The notes beneath the pieces were generated by a model. The model worked only from the letters and a program-made list of their open reading frames with translations. It searched no databases and was not told the origin of the DNA. Positions 61,462-64,000 of a stretch of DNA of 64,000 nt are shown piece after piece. Positions within the stretch are counted from its first letter, which is position 1. The number at the start of each line of letters is the position of its first letter. The stretch is from Ectobacillus sp. JY-23 (lineage in GTDB: Bacteria > Bacillota > Bacilli > Bacillales > Bacillaceae_G), in contig NZ_CP095462.1 in the NCBI RefSeq assembly GCF_023022965.1, positions 620,001-684,000 of the forward strand, written 5' to 3'. The translations under genes were made by a program, and so were the position numbers.

Positions 61462-62166
61462 TTATGCTAAATACGCTTCTTTTACAATATCATCGTTCAT
61501 AAGTACACGACCCTCACCGACCATTTTGATTTCGCCGGTCTGAATGACGTATCCCCGATGCGCAATTTGTAAAGCTTGATACGCATTTTGCTCAACAAGT
61601 AAAATGGTCATTCCTTCTTTATTAAGTTCATGGATAATTTCAAAAATTTGTTCTACAACAATTGGGGCAAGTCCCATGGACGGCTCATCGAGCATTAATA
61701 AATGAGGACCACTCATTAATGCACGACCGATTGCAAGCATTTGTTGCTCACCGCCACTCATTGTACCGCCTAACTGATTTATGCGTTCTTTTACGCGTGG
61801 AAAGTAATGAAAAACCCGTTCCATTCTTTCACCAATCACCTTTTTATCTTTTACCGAAAATGCTCCCATTTCTAAATTTTCTCGAACAGTAAGTCGTGGA
61901 AAAATGCGGCGCCCTTCTGGAACATGAGCAATACCAGATATGGCAGTAACATGAGGTGGCTGTTTTGTAATATCATTTCCTTCAAAGATAATTTGTCCAG
62001 TTTTTGGTATAACTTGCCCACTAATTGTTTTAAGCGTTGTTGATTTACCCGCACCATTACTGCCGATAAGTGTTACAATCTCTCCTTTATCTACACGGAC
62101 ATTAAGACCCTTTAGGGCATGAATGCCACCATAGTACGCATTAATATCTTTGAGTTCAATTAACAT
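61462..62166 (-). CDS. livF: Branched-chain amino-acid ABC transporter ATPase LivF
   Basis: A 234-residue ABC ATPase. Walker A GSNGAGKSTTLK, signature MSGGEQQMLAIGRALM, Walker B LLMLDEPSMGLAP and the switch His region in LVEQNAYQAL are all intact; the MGLAPIVVEQIFEII wording is LivF-specific. The start at 62166 is inside the end of livG (11-base overlap), with a G-rich ribosome site. It is the last gene of the operon. Confidence 0.93.
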   Translation of the reverse strand: MLIELKDINAYYGGIHALKGLNVRVDKGEIVTLIGSNGAGKSTTLKTISGQVIPKTGQIIFEGNDITKQPPHVTAISGIAHVPEGRRIFPRLTVRENLEMGAFSVKDKKVIGERMERVFHYFPRVKERINQLGGTMSGGEQQMLAIGRALMSGPHLLMLDEPSMGLAPIVVEQIFEIIHELNKEGMTILLVEQNAYQALQIAHRGYVIQTGEIKMVGEGRVLMNDDIVKEAYLA

Positions 62167-62956
62167 TCTGTCCCCTCCCCTCGTTCGCAACCACGGCACT
62201 TTTTCCAAGGTACGCTTCAATCACATTTCGGTTGTTACGAATCTCAACAGGTTTTCCTTCTGCAATTTTCTCGCCGTGATCGAGTACTACAATATGTTCA
62301 GAAATTTCCATAACAAGCTTCATATCATGTTCAATTAGTACGATTGTTACATCAAGTTCTTCTCGCATACGATAAATTAAGTCCGTAAGTTCCTTTGTTT
62401 CCTTAGGGTTCATACCTGCTGCAGGTTCATCAAGTAGCAACAACTTTGGCTTTGTCGCCAGTGCTCTGGCAATTTCAAGGCGACGCTGTGCACCGTACGA
62501 TAAATTTTGCGCTTCTTCATTAAAAAATTCCGCCAGCCCTACATATTCAAGCAAGCGATAGCCTTCTTTTTTCGCATCCGCTTCTTCCTTTCTAACATGC
62601 GGCAATGCCAAAAGTGTACCAAGGAATGTACCTTTTAAATGATTATGAAAGCCCACCATAACGTTTTCCAGAACCGTCATTTCATTAAACAAACGAATAT
62701 TTTGAAAGGTACGCGAAATACCGCATTTAGAAATATCATGAGGTTTCAATCCAACAAGCGCATAATTGCCAAGACTAATCTCACCTTCGTCTGGCTTATA
62801 TACGCCAGTAATCATATTAAAAAAAGTCGTTTTGCCGGCGCCATTTGGACCGATAACCGCTGTAATAGACCCGCGCTTTACTGTCATATCAACATCTTTG
62901 ACTGCAGTTAGACCGCCAAATCGCTTTGTTAGGCCTTTTACTGTTAAAATATTCAT
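62156..62956 (-). CDS. livG: Branched-chain amino-acid ABC transporter ATPase LivG
   Basis: A 266-residue ABC ATPase. Walker A GPNGAGKTTFFNMITG, signature LSYGAQRRLEIARAL, Walker B LLLLDEPAAGMNP and the switch His in LIEHDMKLV are intact; the long MVGFHNHLKGTFLG insert before the signature is typical of LivG. It pairs with LivF at the membrane and overlaps it by 11 bases. AAGGAGGG precedes the ATG at 62956. Confidence 0.94.
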   Translation of the reverse strand: MNILTVKGLTKRFGGLTAVKDVDMTVKRGSITAVIGPNGAGKTTFFNMITGVYKPDEGEISLGNYALVGLKPHDISKCGISRTFQNIRLFNEMTVLENVMVGFHNHLKGTFLGTLLALPHVRKEEADAKKEGYRLLEYVGLAEFFNEEAQNLSYGAQRRLEIARALATKPKLLLLDEPAAGMNPKETKELTDLIYRMREELDVTIVLIEHDMKLVMEISEHIVVLDHGEKIAEGKPVEIRNNRNVIEAYLGKSAVVANEGRGQNVN

Positions 62957-62968
62957 ATTGATCCCTCC

Positions 62969-64000
62969 TTACGCGCCGAACGCTTTTTCTTTGGATTTTG
63001 GCGGTATATCATCTGTAACCTCTGCTATGCTCAGCTTGCGATTTTTCGCAGGAATTAAGCCTTGCGGACGATACAATGCAAATAAAATGAGAATGCCACC
63101 AAAGATGAATCGCTGCATTTTTGCAGGTGACAGAGCATCCGGAATGGTTAATACACCATTCATACTCAATTGATTTAACCAGTTTGTAATTTCTGTGAGC
63201 ACCTGCAAGTTCAAAATTGTCATAACCGCAGCACCGAGAATAACCCCAGGTACACTGCCCATACCGCCTAAAATCACCATAACTAGGATGGTAATGGATT
63301 CAAGCAATGTAAAGCTAGTCGGATCTACGAAGGTTTGCTTAGCTGCAAATACGACACCCATCATACCGGAGAATGAAGCGCCAATTGCAAATGCTAAAAG
63401 TTTCGTACGCACTAGATGAATCCCCATCGCCTGCGCAGCAATTTCATTTTCCCGAACCGCTTTCCATGAACGACCTATTTTAGAATACTCTAACCGTCTT
63501 ACACCGAATATAACAAAAAGCAGGATGGCCAGGACAATATAGTAAAATTGACTGGAATTATTCAGCGTCATACCGAATAGCTCAGGTGATTTAATAGAGG
63601 ACAACCCCATCGCACCGTTTGTAATGTTAACCGGCTTGTCCAAGTTATTAAATACAATGCGAATAATTTCACCGAATCCAAGGGTTACAATTGCCAAATA
63701 ATCTCCTTTTACACGTAAAACAGGAATACCGAGAAGTACGCCCATAATAGCTGCCATTAAGCAACCGAGCAGAATAAAAATCCAAAAACTTTCACCCGAC
63801 AATGGGTATTGACCGAATGGCATAAAATTATTGGCCTGCGCCGTTGCAAAAATACCATACGTGTAGGCTCCTACAGCAAAGAAAGCAACAAAACCAAGAT
63901 CGAGAAGACCTGCAAAGCCAACTACAATATTAAGACCTAACGCCATTGCCACATAAATACCAACCAATGTCGCCACTTCCATATACGCCTCGTAGGAAGG
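62969..64000 (-). CDS. livM: Branched-chain amino-acid ABC transporter permease LivM, N-terminus beyond the window
   Basis: At least 343 residues of an integral membrane permease with about nine helices visible. LNIVVGFAGLLDLGFVAFFAVGAYT, the GDYLAIVTLGFGEIIRI block that contacts the ATPases and GGMGSVPGVILGA near the end identify LivM. The frame stays open to 64000 (upstream codons P-S-Y-E-A-Y before the internal Met at 63982), so the true start and first helices lie outside. It is followed 12 bases on by livG. Confidence 0.92.
   Translation of the reverse strand, partial: PSYEAYMEVATLVGIYVAMALGLNIVVGFAGLLDLGFVAFFAVGAYTYGIFATAQANNFMPFGQYPLSGESFWIFILLGCLMAAIMGVLLGIPVLRVKGDYLAIVTLGFGEIIRIVFNNLDKPVNITNGAMGLSSIKSPELFGMTLNNSSQFYYIVLAILLFVIFGVRRLEYSKIGRSWKAVRENEIAAQAMGIHLVRTKLLAFAIGASFSGMMGVVFAAKQTFVDPTSFTLLESITILVMVILGGMGSVPGVILGAAVMTILNLQVLTEITNWLNQLSMNGVLTIPDALSPAKMQRFIFGGILILFALYRPQGLIPAKNRKLSIAEVTDDIPPKSKEKAFGA

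Overview
The window reads as chromosomal DNA of a spore-forming, low-GC Gram-positive of the Bacillaceae. The pointers are a sporulenol-type squalene-hopene cyclase, two KinB-like sporulation-type sensor kinases, a HemAT globin-coupled aerotaxis transducer, a ThrZ-type threonyl-tRNA synthetase under tandem T-boxes, two SAM (S-box) riboswitches, CodY-like boxes and strong GGAGG ribosome binding sites. I see no rRNA, tRNA, CRISPR array, prophage or insertion sequence. The content is mostly housekeeping and nutrient-use genes, with several visibly decaying genes and a few small palindromic intergenic repeats.

Layout. 1-4100: a decayed metallophosphoesterase, an amino-acid permease and a chemoreceptor. 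4100-13700: a leftward reductive pyrimidine catabolism cluster: PreT and PreA (dihydropyrimidine dehydrogenase), dihydropyrimidinase, a wrecked NCS1 permease, a PucR regulator, a CoA-acylating (methyl)malonate-semialdehyde dehydrogenase and a class III aminotransferase. The N-carbamoyl-beta-alanine amidohydrolase step is not encoded here. 13700-18900: repeats, a kinase-like protein, HemAT, a membrane protein behind a probable structured leader RNA, an acetyltransferase and a benzil-reductase-like SDR. 18900-21560: thrZ with two near-identical T-boxes. 21800-27190: a maltooligosaccharide operon (ROK repressor, maltose O-acetyltransferase, two GH13 glucosidases) with a promoter overlapped by two copies of a dyad operator. 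27260-27970: a rightward gene of unknown function behind a 14-residue leader peptide with three His codons and an attenuator. 27970-32650: an argininosuccinate-lyase-like protein, nucleoside hydrolase, PanF/YhdT pair and a small basic protein. 32800-39300: aldehyde dehydrogenase, sporulenol synthase, YuiD, a GAF/GGDEF-like membrane protein, RarD and a DUF1294 protein. 39340-45125: a three-gene unit with a giant divergent tubulin/FtsZ-like GTPase and a membrane-anchored von Willebrand A protein, the best candidate here for a little-studied system. 45290-53060: two KinB-like kinases, a ZIP transporter, an S-box-controlled flavin monooxygenase plus ATP-grasp ligase, a lipoprotein and a methyltransferase. 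53200-64000: OppA, LivJ, an ABC-F protein with a defective second Walker A, a small XRE regulator, a stand-alone CoaB-like protein, S-box msrA and livF-livG-livM, the last running off the edge.

How the parts fit. Much of the window concerns nitrogen and carbon scavenging: uptake of peptides (OppA) and branched-chain amino acids (LivJ, LivFGM), pyrimidine breakdown to beta-alanine and acetyl-CoA, maltooligosaccharide hydrolysis, nucleoside cleavage and organosulfur use. CodY-like sites lie before preT, oppA and (weaker) livJ. Sulfur status is read by two S-boxes and threonine status by the tandem T-boxes. Several genes are broken (metallophosphoesterase, NCS1 permease, a frameshifted small gene), so the genome is losing accessory functions by internal deletion. 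All functional calls come from reading the sequence by eye, without database searches.
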